From NCBI GenBank assembly GCA_964343605.1, contig CAYFKJ010000002.1, positions 682,001 through 746,000 of the forward strand: 64,000 nucleotides of DNA, read 5' to 3'. Shown here piece by piece: positions 1 to 8,316 of this stretch (its first letter is position 1; each line of letters starts with the position of its first letter). The notes beneath the pieces were generated by a model. The model was not told where the DNA came from. It saw only the letters and a program-made list of their open reading frames with translations, and searched no databases. The stretch comes from CAYFKJ01 sp964343605. Its GTDB lineage: Bacteria; Pseudomonadota; Alphaproteobacteria; UBA2966. Made by a program: the position numbers and the translations under genes.

Positions 1-1
1 C

Positions 2-436
2 TCGCCGTTGCCAGAGGAAAAATCGCTTTACCTTTACGATACCTTCGAAGGGCTGGATGACGAGCTCTCGACGGAACAAGAGCGGGATCAGGTCGAGGGT
101 GTCTACGATATCGAGGATTGGTTCGAAGCCGTTTCCAACAGCTTTGCCGATTACTCTTGCGCCAAGCTGATCAAGGGTAGGGTCCCCGATATTCTCCATG
201 AGAGCGCGCCGGAAAAGGTAGCTTTTCTGCATCTCGACATGAATTCGGCGAGTGCGGAAGTCGGCGCCATCGACTTCTTTCAAGACAGGCTTGCACCCGG
301 TGCGATCATACTCATGGACGATTATGGCCGGACGGATCACGTCGAGCTGCATATTGCCTTGAGGGACTGGTTCGAGTTCGCCAAGCGGCCCATCGTCGAA
401 CTTCCAACCGGCCAGGGTCTCGCCCTCTGGCTTTAG
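2..436 (+). CDS. TylF/macrocin O-methyltransferase-like protein, 3' part only
   Basis: The reading frame is open at the left edge, so the N-terminus lies outside the window; about 144 C-terminal residues are visible. The fragment has the features of the TylF (macrocin O-methyltransferase) family of SAM-dependent methyltransferases: LYLYDTFEGL (the family's FDSFEGL block), LIKGRVPDIL, then AFLHLDMNSAS and IILMDDYG, which match the acidic metal and substrate region near the C-terminus. The substrate cannot be told from this fragment; relatives act on sugars of antibiotics or surface glycans. The gene ends 167 bases before the next one, and nothing links it to the C1 genes downstream. Family call is fairly sure, substrate unknown. 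Confidence 0.75.
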   Translation, partial: SPLPEEKSLYLYDTFEGLDDELSTEQERDQVEGVYDIEDWFEAVSNSFADYSCAKLIKGRVPDILHESAPEKVAFLHLDMNSASAEVGAIDFFQDRLAPGAIILMDDYGRTDHVELHIALRDWFEFAKRPIVELPTGQGLALWL

Positions 437-603
437 GCCTTGGGCTTGCCGGGCCGGCTTGACTTGGGCGATGACGGTATCGCGATAATTGGTGGCGGCG
501 GTGTGCTAGTTCAGGCTAAGGCGGGTAAGCAAGATTGGCCGAAAGCGGACCTCGCCGGGTCCGCGGTGCATTGGGCGACCAAAGTGTCAGTTGGGGAAGA
601 GCA

Positions 604-3039
604 ATGAAATCTCAAGCGCGAGTTGTGGTTATCGGCGGCGGCGTCGTCGGCGTCAGTACACTTTATCATCTGGCCAAGAAGGGCTGGTCCGACGTCGTCC
701 TGTTGGAGCGCACGGAACTTACGGCGGGCTCCACCTGGCACGCGGCCGGATTGCTGCCGCTCTTCAACATGAGCTACACGGTTGGCCAGATCCACAAGTA
801 CTCCGTCGATCTCTACAAGACGCTGGAGGCGGAAACCGGTCAGGACGTCAGCTTCCATGTCACCGGCAACTTGCGCCTAGCCACAAACAAGGAGCGCATG
901 GACGAGTATCAGAAGTACTGCGGTACGGCCAACACCATCGGGGTCCCGTTTGAACTGATCACGCCCGCCGAAATCAAGGAGTTGTGGCCGCTTTGCAACG
1001 TGGAAGGCCTGGTTGGCGCGCTATACCACCCCGACGACGGCCACATCGCGCCGGTGGACGTGACGCAAGCCATGGCAACCGGCGCCCGCAACAACGGCGC
1101 CGAGATTTACCGCCAGACCCAGGTCGACGCCATCGAACAGAAACCGAACGGTGAATGGCTGATCAAAACCAACCAGGGCGACATTACCTGCGAGCACGTG
1201 GTTTCCTGCACCGGCAACTACGCCCGCCAAACCCTGGCCATGGTCGGGCTGGATATTCCCGTCATTCCGGTCGAGCACCAATACATCGTCACCGACGAGG
1301 TGCCGGATCTGGTGGAACGCAAGAAACAGGGCTTGCCCGAGATGGCGGTATTGCGCGAATCGGACGCCTCCTATTACCTGCGTGAGGAGCGCCAGGGCTA
1401 CATCCTAGGTCCCTACGAGAAGGGTGCGCCGGCGTGCTTCGTCGACGGCGTGCCGGAGACCTTCGGTCAGGACCTCTTCCCCGGCGATCTCGAACGCTTG
1501 ATGCCCCACGTCGAAGCCGCCATCAACCGTGTACCGACCTTCGAGGACGCCGGCATTAAGGACATCGTCAACGGACCAATCGCCTATACGCCGGACGGCA
1601 GCCCGATGGTCGGACCGGCCTGGGGGCTCAAAAATTTCTGGATGTCGGAAGGTCACAGCTTCGGCGTTACCGCCGCCGGCGGCGCCGGCTGGCAATTGGC
1701 CGAGTGGATCGTCGAGGGGGAACCGGGAATCGACATGATGGACGTCGATCCCCGCCGCTTTGGCCCGTACGCCAACAAGGCCTATACCAAGGCCAAGAAC
1801 GAGGAATGCTACGAGCACGTCTTCATCATCCATTATCCGGACGAGGAACGCCCAGCGGCGCGCCCCGCCAAACAAAGCCCGTGTCACGAACGCCTCGATG
1901 CCGAGGGCGCCGTCTGGGGCCAGCGTTATGGTTGGGAGCGGCCCAATTGGTTCGCCCCCGAAGGCGTCGAGCGCAAGGACGTCTGGAGTTTCCGTCGCAG
2001 CAATTACTTCGAACATGTCGGTAACGAATGCCGTGCCGTGCGCGAGGGCGTGGCGCTGATTGACCTCACCAGTTTCACCAAGCATCTGGTAACGGGTCCG
2101 GGCGCAGCCGACTATCTGGCCGGTCTCGTTTGCCGCAAGCTGCCGATCAAGATCGGCCGTATCAACCTGGCCCACGCCCTGACGGCGAAGGGCGGCGTGC
2201 GCTCGGAGTTCACCATCATGCGCGAAGGGGAGGAACAGTACTTCCTCGTCAGCTCGGGTGCCGCCGAGCGCTTCGACAACGACTACCTGACCAAGCATCT
2301 GCCGGATGACGGCAGCGTGCGGCTCGACAACATCACCACGGCCAACGGCTGTTTCGTCGTTGTGGGACCGAAATCGCGCGAGCTGATGGCGCGGATTTCC
2401 GATGCCGATTTCTCCAACGAAGCCTTTCCCTGGCTCACGGGACAGACCATCCAGCTCGGCATGGCCCGCACCAGGGCACTGCGCGTGAATTTCGTCGGCG
2501 AACTAGGCTGGGAACTGCATCATCCGATCGAGTACCAGAACCACATCTACGACACCTTGGTTGCCGCGGCCGAGGATCTCGGCGGTCTATCCATGTGCGG
2601 CATGCGCGCGATGGACAGCTTGCGTATCGAAAAGTCCTACCGCATGTGGGCCCAGGACCTGACGCGCGACTACACGGTGCTGGAAGCCGGCCTCGACCGT
2701 TTCGTCCACCTCGACAAGGGCGAATTCATCGGCCGCGAGGCCTTGGTTGCCCAGAAGGAAGCAGGCATTCCCAATACCTTTGTCACGTTGGAGGTCGACG
2801 CTGTCGATGCCGACGCCTGGGGATCGGAGCCCTTGTTCGTCGGCGATACCATGATCGGCCGCGCTACCGCCGGCGCCTATGGCCATTGCGTCGGCAAGAG
2901 CCTGGCGCTGGCCTACGTCCAGCCCGACTACGGCGCCGTCGGCACCGAAATGGAGATCAACATCCTCGGCGACCGCCGCGCCGCCCGCGTCATCGAAGAA
3001 TCCCCCTGGGATCCGGAGAACGAGAGGTTAAGGGGATAG
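604..3039 (+). CDS. FAD-dependent demethylating dehydrogenase with GcvT domain (dimethylglycine/sarcosine dehydrogenase family)
   Basis: An 811-residue protein in two parts. Residues about 6-390 are a DAO-type FAD domain with the dinucleotide motif VVVIGGGVVGVS near the N-terminus and STWHAAG around residue 46; in mammalian dimethylglycine dehydrogenase the His of this motif carries covalent FAD. Residues about 430-805 are a GcvT/aminomethyltransferase-like THF-binding domain. The family oxidises an N-methyl amine and hands the formaldehyde unit to THF as methylene-THF. I start at the ATG at 604 because GGGGAAGAG lies just upstream and the FAD motif follows at once; a longer frame from 535 lacks support. 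A paralog sits at 29896-32310. Substrate (dimethylglycine, sarcosine or another methylamine) is not decided by sequence. Confidence 0.88.
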   Translation: MKSQARVVVIGGGVVGVSTLYHLAKKGWSDVVLLERTELTAGSTWHAAGLLPLFNMSYTVGQIHKYSVDLYKTLEAETGQDVSFHVTGNLRLATNKERMDEYQKYCGTANTIGVPFELITPAEIKELWPLCNVEGLVGALYHPDDGHIAPVDVTQAMATGARNNGAEIYRQTQVDAIEQKPNGEWLIKTNQGDITCEHVVSCTGNYARQTLAMVGLDIPVIPVEHQYIVTDEVPDLVERKKQGLPEMAVLRESDASYYLREERQGYILGPYEKGAPACFVDGVPETFGQDLFPGDLERLMPHVEAAINRVPTFEDAGIKDIVNGPIAYTPDGSPMVGPAWGLKNFWMSEGHSFGVTAAGGAGWQLAEWIVEGEPGIDMMDVDPRRFGPYANKAYTKAKNEECYEHVFIIHYPDEERPAARPAKQSPCHERLDAEGAVWGQRYGWERPNWFAPEGVERKDVWSFRRSNYFEHVGNECRAVREGVALIDLTSFTKHLVTGPGAADYLAGLVCRKLPIKIGRINLAHALTAKGGVRSEFTIMREGEEQYFLVSSGAAERFDNDYLTKHLPDDGSVRLDNITTANGCFVVVGPKSRELMARISDADFSNEAFPWLTGQTIQLGMARTRALRVNFVGELGWELHHPIEYQNHIYDTLVAAAEDLGGLSMCGMRAMDSLRIEKSYRMWAQDLTRDYTVLEAGLDRFVHLDKGEFIGREALVAQKEAGIPNTFVTLEVDAVDADAWGSEPLFVGDTMIGRATAGAYGHCVGKSLALAYVQPDYGAVGTEMEINILGDRRAARVIEESPWDPENERLRG

Positions 3040-3112
3040 ACATAAGTTTCGTCAACACCGTCACTCCCGCGTAAGCGGATTGACCGGAGGGCGGCAGCCA
3101 TAGAAAAACCAA

Positions 3113-3209
3113 TGTCACCCCGGACTTGATCCGGGGTCCAGGTTGTATTTTTTCTAATTCCTGGGAACAAAAAACTAAGACCTGGATTCCGGCATGCGCC
3201 GGAATGACG
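3113..3209. repeat. REP/BIME-like palindromic element, copy 1
   Basis: Two hairpins face each other between converging genes. The first has arms CCCCGGA/TCCGGGG at 3118-3124 and 3130-3136; the second has arms ATTCCGGC/GCCGGAAT at 3186-3193 and 3198-3205. Outer GTCA/TGAC and CCAGG/CCTGG pairs join them into a larger fold. The same architecture recurs at 8194-8300. A worn piece (CACTCCCGCGTAAGCGG) lies just before it near 3062. This resembles the interspersed palindromes common between alphaproteobacterial genes and may double as a bidirectional terminator. Confidence 0.7.
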
Positions 3210-3220
3210 ATGTTTTTCTG

Positions 3221-4684
3221 TTACCTGAACGCCGGTTCGTCGAAGCTGCGGAGTTTGCGGGAATGAAGGGTGTGTTCGGCGACGTTCTCGCGCATGGCGT
3301 TGAGCGTTTCGACGCCGATCTTCAGATGCTGGCTGACGCGCTCTTGATAAAATGCGTTGGCCATGCCGGGCAGTTTGATTTCGCCGTGCAGCGGTTTGTC
3401 CGAGACGCATAGGAGCGTGCCGTAAGGCACCCGCAGGCGGAAGCCGTTGGCGGCGATGGTGGCGCTTTCCATGTCGACGGCGATGGCGCGGGATTGGTTG
3501 AAGAACTCCGCCAGCTCGTCGTAATGCAGCTCCCAGTCGCGATCGTCGGTGGTGACGACGGTGCCGGTACGCAGGCGCTGTTTCATCTCCGCGCCCTGGA
3601 CGCCGGTTATGCGGCCGAAGGCAGCGGTGAGCGCCACCTGGACCTCGGCGATGGGCGGTACCGGCACCCCGGTGGGCAGATCGTTGTCCAGCACGTGGTC
3701 CAGCCGCGAATAGGCGTGCGCCAGGACATAGTCGCCCAGCCGCTGGCTTCGCCGGAGGCCGCCGCAATGGCCGATCATCAGCCAGCAGTGCGGCCTGAGC
3801 ACGGCGATGTGGTCGGTGATGGTTTTGGCATTGGACGGCCCGACGCCGATGTTGACCAGCGTGATGCCCATGTGCTCGTCGGTCACGAGGTGATAGGCGG
3901 GCATCTGGGGCAACTTCTCGACGGGCGTTCCCGCCGAGGCTTCGTCCGTCAGGCGCGGGTTCGTCGTAACCGCGTTGCCCGGCTCGACGAAGGCACGGAA
4001 GGTATCGCCTTCGGCGACTTCCTTGCGGCCGTATTCGACGAACTCGTCGACATAACGCTGGTAGTTTGTGAACAAAACGAATCGCTGGAAGTGCCTCGGC
4101 GAGGTGCCGGTGTAGTGTCTGAGCCGCGAAAGCGAAAGGTCGACGCGTTCGGCGCCGAACAGCGACAGCGGTTTGACTTCGTCCGCGGCGGAGCGGCGCG
4201 TGCCGTTGGCGATGCTGTCGTCGATCTGGGAAAGGTCCGGCAGGTGGAACATGTCCGCCAGCAGCGGCACCTCGTCGGCGTTGAGATCGGCGGTCAGGGA
4301 TTCCATGGCGAATGTGAGGGGGATTTGCCGGTTGGAAATGCCGACCTGAATCGGACCGCCGTGGTTTTCCATCAGAAGCTGGAGCTGCTCCAGGTAATAG
4401 CTGCGGAAGAGCGCCGGCTGGGTGACCGTGGTGCCGTACTCACCGGGTTCGGAAACCGCGCCGTAGGCCAGGCCGCTCCGCGTTCCCGTCACGACCGACG
4501 GCACCTCGATCCCGATGTAGGGGTAGCAGGCGTCGACCTTGGGCAGGTCCTGCTCCCCGGCGACAAAGCGGTCGAAGTGCTTCTGCAGCAAGCCGCAGCC
4601 GTCGGCATAGATTTCGCTTATGCGGGCAACCGCTTCTTCGGGATCGGTATAGGGGCGGAGCTCCCTGATTTCACTATCGGGCAC
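3221..4684 (-). CDS. amn: AMP nucleosidase
   Basis: A 487-residue protein, close to the 484 of E. coli Amn. The enzyme hydrolyses AMP to adenine and ribose 5-phosphate in the cytoplasm. The N-terminal third is the AMP nucleosidase-specific domain; the C-terminal half is a purine-phosphorylase-like fold with GHCGGLRRSQRLGDYVLA and AVDMESATIAANG, the latter holding the Met-Glu pair typical of nucleoside binding. I start at the GTG at 4684 (VPDSEIREL), which has AGAAAG upstream and gives the usual length; a TTG at 4759 would add an unlikely basic leader. It converges with the dehydrogenase at 604-3039 across the palindromic repeat. The family call is firm. Confidence 0.94.
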   Translation of the reverse strand: MPDSEIRELRPYTDPEEAVARISEIYADGCGLLQKHFDRFVAGEQDLPKVDACYPYIGIEVPSVVTGTRSGLAYGAVSEPGEYGTTVTQPALFRSYYLEQLQLLMENHGGPIQVGISNRQIPLTFAMESLTADLNADEVPLLADMFHLPDLSQIDDSIANGTRRSAADEVKPLSLFGAERVDLSLSRLRHYTGTSPRHFQRFVLFTNYQRYVDEFVEYGRKEVAEGDTFRAFVEPGNAVTTNPRLTDEASAGTPVEKLPQMPAYHLVTDEHMGITLVNIGVGPSNAKTITDHIAVLRPHCWLMIGHCGGLRRSQRLGDYVLAHAYSRLDHVLDNDLPTGVPVPPIAEVQVALTAAFGRITGVQGAEMKQRLRTGTVVTTDDRDWELHYDELAEFFNQSRAIAVDMESATIAANGFRLRVPYGTLLCVSDKPLHGEIKLPGMANAFYQERVSQHLKIGVETLNAMRENVAEHTLHSRKLRSFDEPAFR

Positions 4685-4851
4685 GTGTCGCTTTCTCAAT
4701 TGTCGTCGAAGATGAAGGGCAATGATGCCCGATCGGGGCCGCGAGCACAATTGCGCCAAAACATTTCGTCGCGCAAAAAAGTTCTGGACCTGTCTACCGC
4801 TTCATAGTTGATGGTACGGGCTTTCCAACCCCAAACGATGAAGGAAAGCCA

Positions 4852-5328
4852 ATGTCCGAATTCAAAAGCAGCCGTATTGAGGTCTCCCATGTTCAGCACC
4901 TGGACGGCACGTTGAGCGAAATATTCCCGTTGCTCTGCCCGACCCGCGAGTACGACTGGATCGAAAGTTGGGCCTGCGACCTGATCCATTCCAACTCCGG
5001 TATCGCGGAGAACAATTGCGTCTTCTCGACGGAGCTGCCCGACGGCGGCCTCGAATATTGGATCGTCAACCGTTTCGAACCCAACCGGACGATCGAGTTC
5101 GTGAAGTTCGCCGCCGGTCTCTACGTCGTGAAGTACGACATTACGCTCTCGCCCCTGCCGGACGGCCGTAGCGTGGCGGTCTGGAGCCAGATCATCACGG
5201 GTCTCTCGGAGGCCGGCAACGAGCTCATCGACAACTTTGACCGGGACGCCTTCCATGCCAAGTTCGAGCGCGTGGAAAAGGAGTTGAACCACTACCTCAC
5301 CACGGGCCAAATGCTGGTCGCTGCATAA
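4852..5328 (+). CDS. SRPBCC-family protein (START-like fold)
   Basis: A 158-residue soluble protein with the pattern of the SRPBCC/polyketide-cyclase-like superfamily: an early HVQHLDGTLSEIFPLLCP helix, alternating strands (YWIVNRFEPNRTIEFVKF, YVVKYDITL, SVAVWSQIITGLS) and a long C-terminal helix. Members bind hydrophobic ligands or act as small enzymes; no catalytic residues identify a reaction. It lies nine bases before a MerR-type regulator on the same strand, so the two are probably co-transcribed, and the MerR protein may respond to the same ligand. Function otherwise unknown. Confidence 0.7.
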   Translation: MSEFKSSRIEVSHVQHLDGTLSEIFPLLCPTREYDWIESWACDLIHSNSGIAENNCVFSTELPDGGLEYWIVNRFEPNRTIEFVKFAAGLYVVKYDITLSPLPDGRSVAVWSQIITGLSEAGNELIDNFDRDAFHAKFERVEKELNHYLTTGQMLVAA

Positions 5329-5337
5329 AGGAACCAC

Positions 5338-5862
5338 ATGACGACCGTTGGAAGGCTGGCCCGGCGATTTGGGCTCTCACGGAGCACGTTGCTGTACTAC
5401 GACCGGGAAGGCGTGCTCACGCCCTCCGGCCGTTCGGCCAAGGGCTATCGGGTCTACTCGGATGCCGACGCGGAACGGCTTGAGCTGATCTGCCTCTATC
5501 GCAAGGCCGGTCTTTCATTGGATGCCATCAAACATGTGCTCAAACCGAGGGGCCGTGATCTCAACGCGGCGCTCAACAAGCGGCTTGCCGAATTGAACGA
5601 GGAGGCCGATCGACTGCACGAACAACAAGCTCTGGTATTGTCTCTGCTCAAACGGGAGCCGCCGGAAATGCCCGGCCGGTTGGATCGTGAGGGTTGGTCC
5701 GACACGCTGGCGGCTTCTGGCTTCAGTGAAGAGGACATGCACGCCTGGCATATCGGCTTCGAAAAATTGGCGCCGAAAAAGCACCAGTCGTTTCTGGAGT
5801 ACCTCGGAATCCCGGAGGACGAGATTAAAGAAATTCGGCGCTGGTCGAAGGATGGCCGCTAG
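5338..5862 (+). CDS. MerR family transcriptional regulator
   Basis: A 174-residue regulator. Residues 1-70 form the MerR winged helix with TVGRLARRFGLSRSTLLYYD, followed by GRSAKGYRVYSDADAERL, the usual wing and second helix. A dimerising coiled coil follows (LNKRLAELNEEADRLHEQQA). The C-terminal part (about residues 110-174) has no metal-binding Cys cluster, so this is not a classical metal sensor; it may sense a small molecule. It is nine bases behind the SRPBCC gene and probably controls that pair, as MerR proteins often act on their own operon (inference). Confidence 0.88.
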   Translation: MTTVGRLARRFGLSRSTLLYYDREGVLTPSGRSAKGYRVYSDADAERLELICLYRKAGLSLDAIKHVLKPRGRDLNAALNKRLAELNEEADRLHEQQALVLSLLKREPPEMPGRLDREGWSDTLAASGFSEEDMHAWHIGFEKLAPKKHQSFLEYLGIPEDEIKEIRRWSKDGR

Positions 5863-5880
5863 TCCGTCGCTGAAACCTCT

Positions 5881-6981
5881 CTATTCGCCCGCTCGCCGGA
5901 TGCCGAACAATTCGACGCTCTCCGCCTTGCCCCGCAATTCGTAGCCGCCGAGATCGACCGCCACCAGCTCGTCGGGGACAATTGTATTTTTGACGACGTC
6001 CGCGGAGGCGACGAGGTTGTAGCCCAGTTCACGGCAGGTCTTTTCAAGTCTTGCGGCCGTGTTCACCGTATCGCCGAAATATGAAATCTGCCGCTTCGAA
6101 TCTCCGGTAAAGCCCGCCACGACCTGGCCGCAGTGCAGGCCCGCTCGAAACTTGGGAACGCGGCCGAACCGTGCCTGATAGATATCCGCCCGCCGGGTAA
6201 TGATGTCCTCTATGGCGAAGAAACAACGCAGACAATTGGCGTTTCGCAGGCCGACGGTCAGCGGCCAGGTAATGACCACCTCGTCGCCGATGTAACGGTG
6301 CGCCTCTCCTTGGTAATCAAGAATCGCCTCGTCAATGTCAAAATAGAATGTCGAGATCAAGTCATAGGCGCCGAGGTCGCCGAGTTCCTCCGCCATCGCC
6401 GTCGATGCTTCGATGTCCAGGAACAGAAAGACGCGCTCCTCGTAAATGCCGGAGCGATACCGCCCGAGGATAACGTTGGCCAACTGGCGGCCGCCGATCA
6501 CGCGCCGGATGGTGACGAAAAACAGCAGCAGCGAGATCATCAGGAAGGTGGTGACGATATCCAGCGCCAGCGCGATGTCGTGGTCGATTTGATAACCGAA
6601 ATAGGTATCGGGTCCGGCCTCCGGATAGGCCAGGATCTCGTATGGCACAACAACGGCGGTGATGGTGACGAGGTAAACAGCAATACTGAGCGTCAGGCTT
6701 ACCAGAAAGTGGGCGCGTCTTATTCTGCGCCCATAGCGCCCCTCTACGAACAGCAATTCGTAAGACGCAAGCAGCGCGCCGATCAACGCCCCGAGGATGG
6801 TCGCCTCCAGGAGATTCCGGTTGGTCACCTCCTGCCCCATGAGAGTTGAAATGAAGAAAATCGACGCAACGATCAGTCCCGCCAAACCGATTGAGACGGC
6901 GACGACGCTGCGCAGGCGGGCGATTGTTCGGCTGGAGACCACCATGTCAGACCACATACTCCGGGGACTCAACCAGGCCAT
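5881..6981 (-). CDS. Membrane adenylate/guanylate cyclase (class III)
   Basis: A 366-residue protein. The N-terminal half carries several hydrophobic segments (about residues 24-46, 60-75, 90-112 and 138-165), predicting a membrane anchor without a HAMP domain. The C-terminal class III cyclase domain starts near residue 180: FLFLDIEAST and YIGDEVVITW hold the two metal-binding Asp residues, and YFGDTVNTAARLE holds the Asn/Arg transition-state residues, so it looks active. It should make cAMP, or less likely cGMP, at the inner membrane. It converges with the MerR gene, with 18 bases between stops. One of three class III cyclases in this window. Confidence 0.88.
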   Translation of the reverse strand: MAWLSPRSMWSDMVVSSRTIARLRSVVAVSIGLAGLIVASIFFISTLMGQEVTNRNLLEATILGALIGALLASYELLFVEGRYGRRIRRAHFLVSLTLSIAVYLVTITAVVVPYEILAYPEAGPDTYFGYQIDHDIALALDIVTTFLMISLLLFFVTIRRVIGGRQLANVILGRYRSGIYEERVFLFLDIEASTAMAEELGDLGAYDLISTFYFDIDEAILDYQGEAHRYIGDEVVITWPLTVGLRNANCLRCFFAIEDIITRRADIYQARFGRVPKFRAGLHCGQVVAGFTGDSKRQISYFGDTVNTAARLEKTCRELGYNLVASADVVKNTIVPDELVAVDLGGYELRGKAESVELFGIRRAGE

Positions 6982-7470
6982 GATATTCCGGTGAACGGAT
7001 CATGTCGCCCCATGTAGGGCTTGAAATTTTCTTTCGAATTTGGGCAACAATTCGCAAAATTCGTACATTACGCTACACCCCAGGATCGCTCTGTGGTAGA
7101 TTTCAATTACGGATACTAGTTGGGGTATCGATCAGTAGGGAGGGCAGGTAACTGTATGGATCCACCGGACAGTTGTTTCGCCCCCTCTTATGAGGGCGGA
7201 CGGTAGGCGACGAACTATTCCGCGGAATTTTGAAACTCGATGCTTTCACGATTTCAGTCGATTTTCGCCGCCCCGCTGACAACCTGACTACTGACCTACG
7301 GACGGCTAGTCCGTCCTGTATCAAGATCCCGGCTTTCCAGTTGGGACACGGCTATTAGGCCAAATACAAGAGCAGCCCCGCCCGGGATAAAGTCCGAGAC
7401 GGGGCTTGCTTTTTGGCGAATCCGACAAAATTTCATATGCAGTGATCATTGTTTCACACGGGGGCCAACG
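6982..7470. other. 489-base gene-free region with possible leader or small RNA
   Basis: No convincing protein gene. A possible promoter (TTGGGC at 7040, 18-base spacer, TACATT at 7064) points rightward. Downstream are small inverted repeats, for example around CCTCTTATGAGG near 7185 and ACGGACGGCTAGTCCGT near 7300, and then a terminator-like hairpin at 7371-7415. It could be the leader of the DUF899 gene at 7471 or encode an independent transcript of about 340 bases. I do not recognise a known RNA family. Confidence 0.35.
7371..7415 (+). terminator. Rho-independent terminator-like hairpin
   Basis: AGCCCCG at 7374-7380 pairs with CGGGGCT at 7400-7406, extended by outer AGC/GCT with one bulge, and is followed by a CTTTTT run. 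The U-tract favours rightward transcription. It sits 56 bases before the ATG of the DUF899 gene and has no annotated rightward gene before it until 5862, so it ends either an unannotated transcript or an attenuated leader. Confidence 0.6.
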
Positions 7471-8172
7471 ATGGGCGTGCATCACGACAAGTCATTTCCG
7501 GGCGAAAACCTGAAATACCGCAAAGCCCGCGACGAATTGCTCGCTGCGGAAAAAGCGCTGCGGCGGCAGGTGGCGGAAGTCGCCGAAATGCGGAAGAACC
7601 TGCCCGCCGGCGGCCCGATCCCTACCGATTACGTATTCGAGGAGGGAGGGACCGATATTGGCGATACGGCAACCGTCAAGCAAACGCACTTTTCGGATTT
7701 GTTCGCAGACGGCAAGGACAGCCTGATCATCTACAGCTTCATGTACGGGCCCAACGCCGACAATGCCTGCCCCATGTGCACGTCGTTGCTCGACAGCCTC
7801 AACGGCGCCGCCCCCCACGTAACCGATCGCGTGAACCTTGCGGTCGTTGCACGCTCCTCCATCGGCCGCATTCGGGATTGGGGCCGGGCGAGGGGCTGGA
7901 ACAATCTCAGGCTCCTATCGTCGGCGAACAACACCTACAACATCGACTACTTCGCCGAAGGGCCCGAGGGCGATCAGTGGCCTGACATCAACGTTTTCGT
8001 GCGCCGAGACGGCGTCATTCACCACTACTACAATGCGGAGCTGTTTTTCGCGGAGACGGAGGAAGGCCAGCATCCCCGCCATGCCGACATGATTTGGCCG
8101 TTGTGGAATATCTTTGATCTCACGCCCGACGGTCGGGGTGACAACTGGTTCCCGAAATTGGATTACGGGTAG
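7471..8172 (+). CDS. DUF899 thioredoxin-like family protein
   Basis: A 233-residue soluble protein of the DUF899 family, recognised by EEGGTDIGDTATVKQTHFSD, FMYGPNADNACPMCTSLLD and INVFVRRDGVIHHYYNAEL. The family has a thioredoxin-like fold, and CPMC near residue 98 sits where the redox motif would be. A role in redox chemistry or stress is commonly supposed but no reaction is established. It stands alone, with its own leader (see the terminator at 7371-7415), and is followed by a REP-like element. Confidence 0.85.
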   Translation: MGVHHDKSFPGENLKYRKARDELLAAEKALRRQVAEVAEMRKNLPAGGPIPTDYVFEEGGTDIGDTATVKQTHFSDLFADGKDSLIIYSFMYGPNADNACPMCTSLLDSLNGAAPHVTDRVNLAVVARSSIGRIRDWGRARGWNNLRLLSSANNTYNIDYFAEGPEGDQWPDINVFVRRDGVIHHYYNAELFFAETEEGQHPRHADMIWPLWNIFDLTPDGRGDNWFPKLDYG

Positions 8173-8193
8173 TTTGTCTAAAAACCGACAATC

Positions 8194-8300
8194 CGTCATT
8201 CCCGCGCAAGCGGGAATCCATGCCGTTACGGATAAATTTGAAACCTCGTCCCGAAAATCCTCTGCTCAGCCATGGATCCCGGATCAAGTCCGGGATGACG
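8194..8300. repeat. REP/BIME-like palindromic element, copy 2
   Basis: CGTCATTCCCGC(GCAA)GCGGGAATCCATG at the left and CATGGATCCCGGATCAAGTCCGGGATGACG at the right each form a hairpin, and their outer ends (CGTCAT/ATGACG, ATCCATG/CATGGAT) pair with each other. This is the same layout as the element at 3113-3209. It again separates two convergent genes (DUF899 and the GbdR-like regulator), fitting a role as a shared transcription end or as a mobile palindrome. Confidence 0.72.
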
Positions 8301-8316
8301 AAATAAATTTGGGCAC

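Noticed and set aside
3494..4807. 437-residue open frame on the plus strand
   Set aside because: It is antisense to AMP nucleosidase, which matches its family along the full length.
7103..7324. 73-residue minus-strand open frame in the gene-free stretch
   Set aside because: No ribosome site, no recognisable motif, and it overlaps the inverted repeats of the possible leader RNA.
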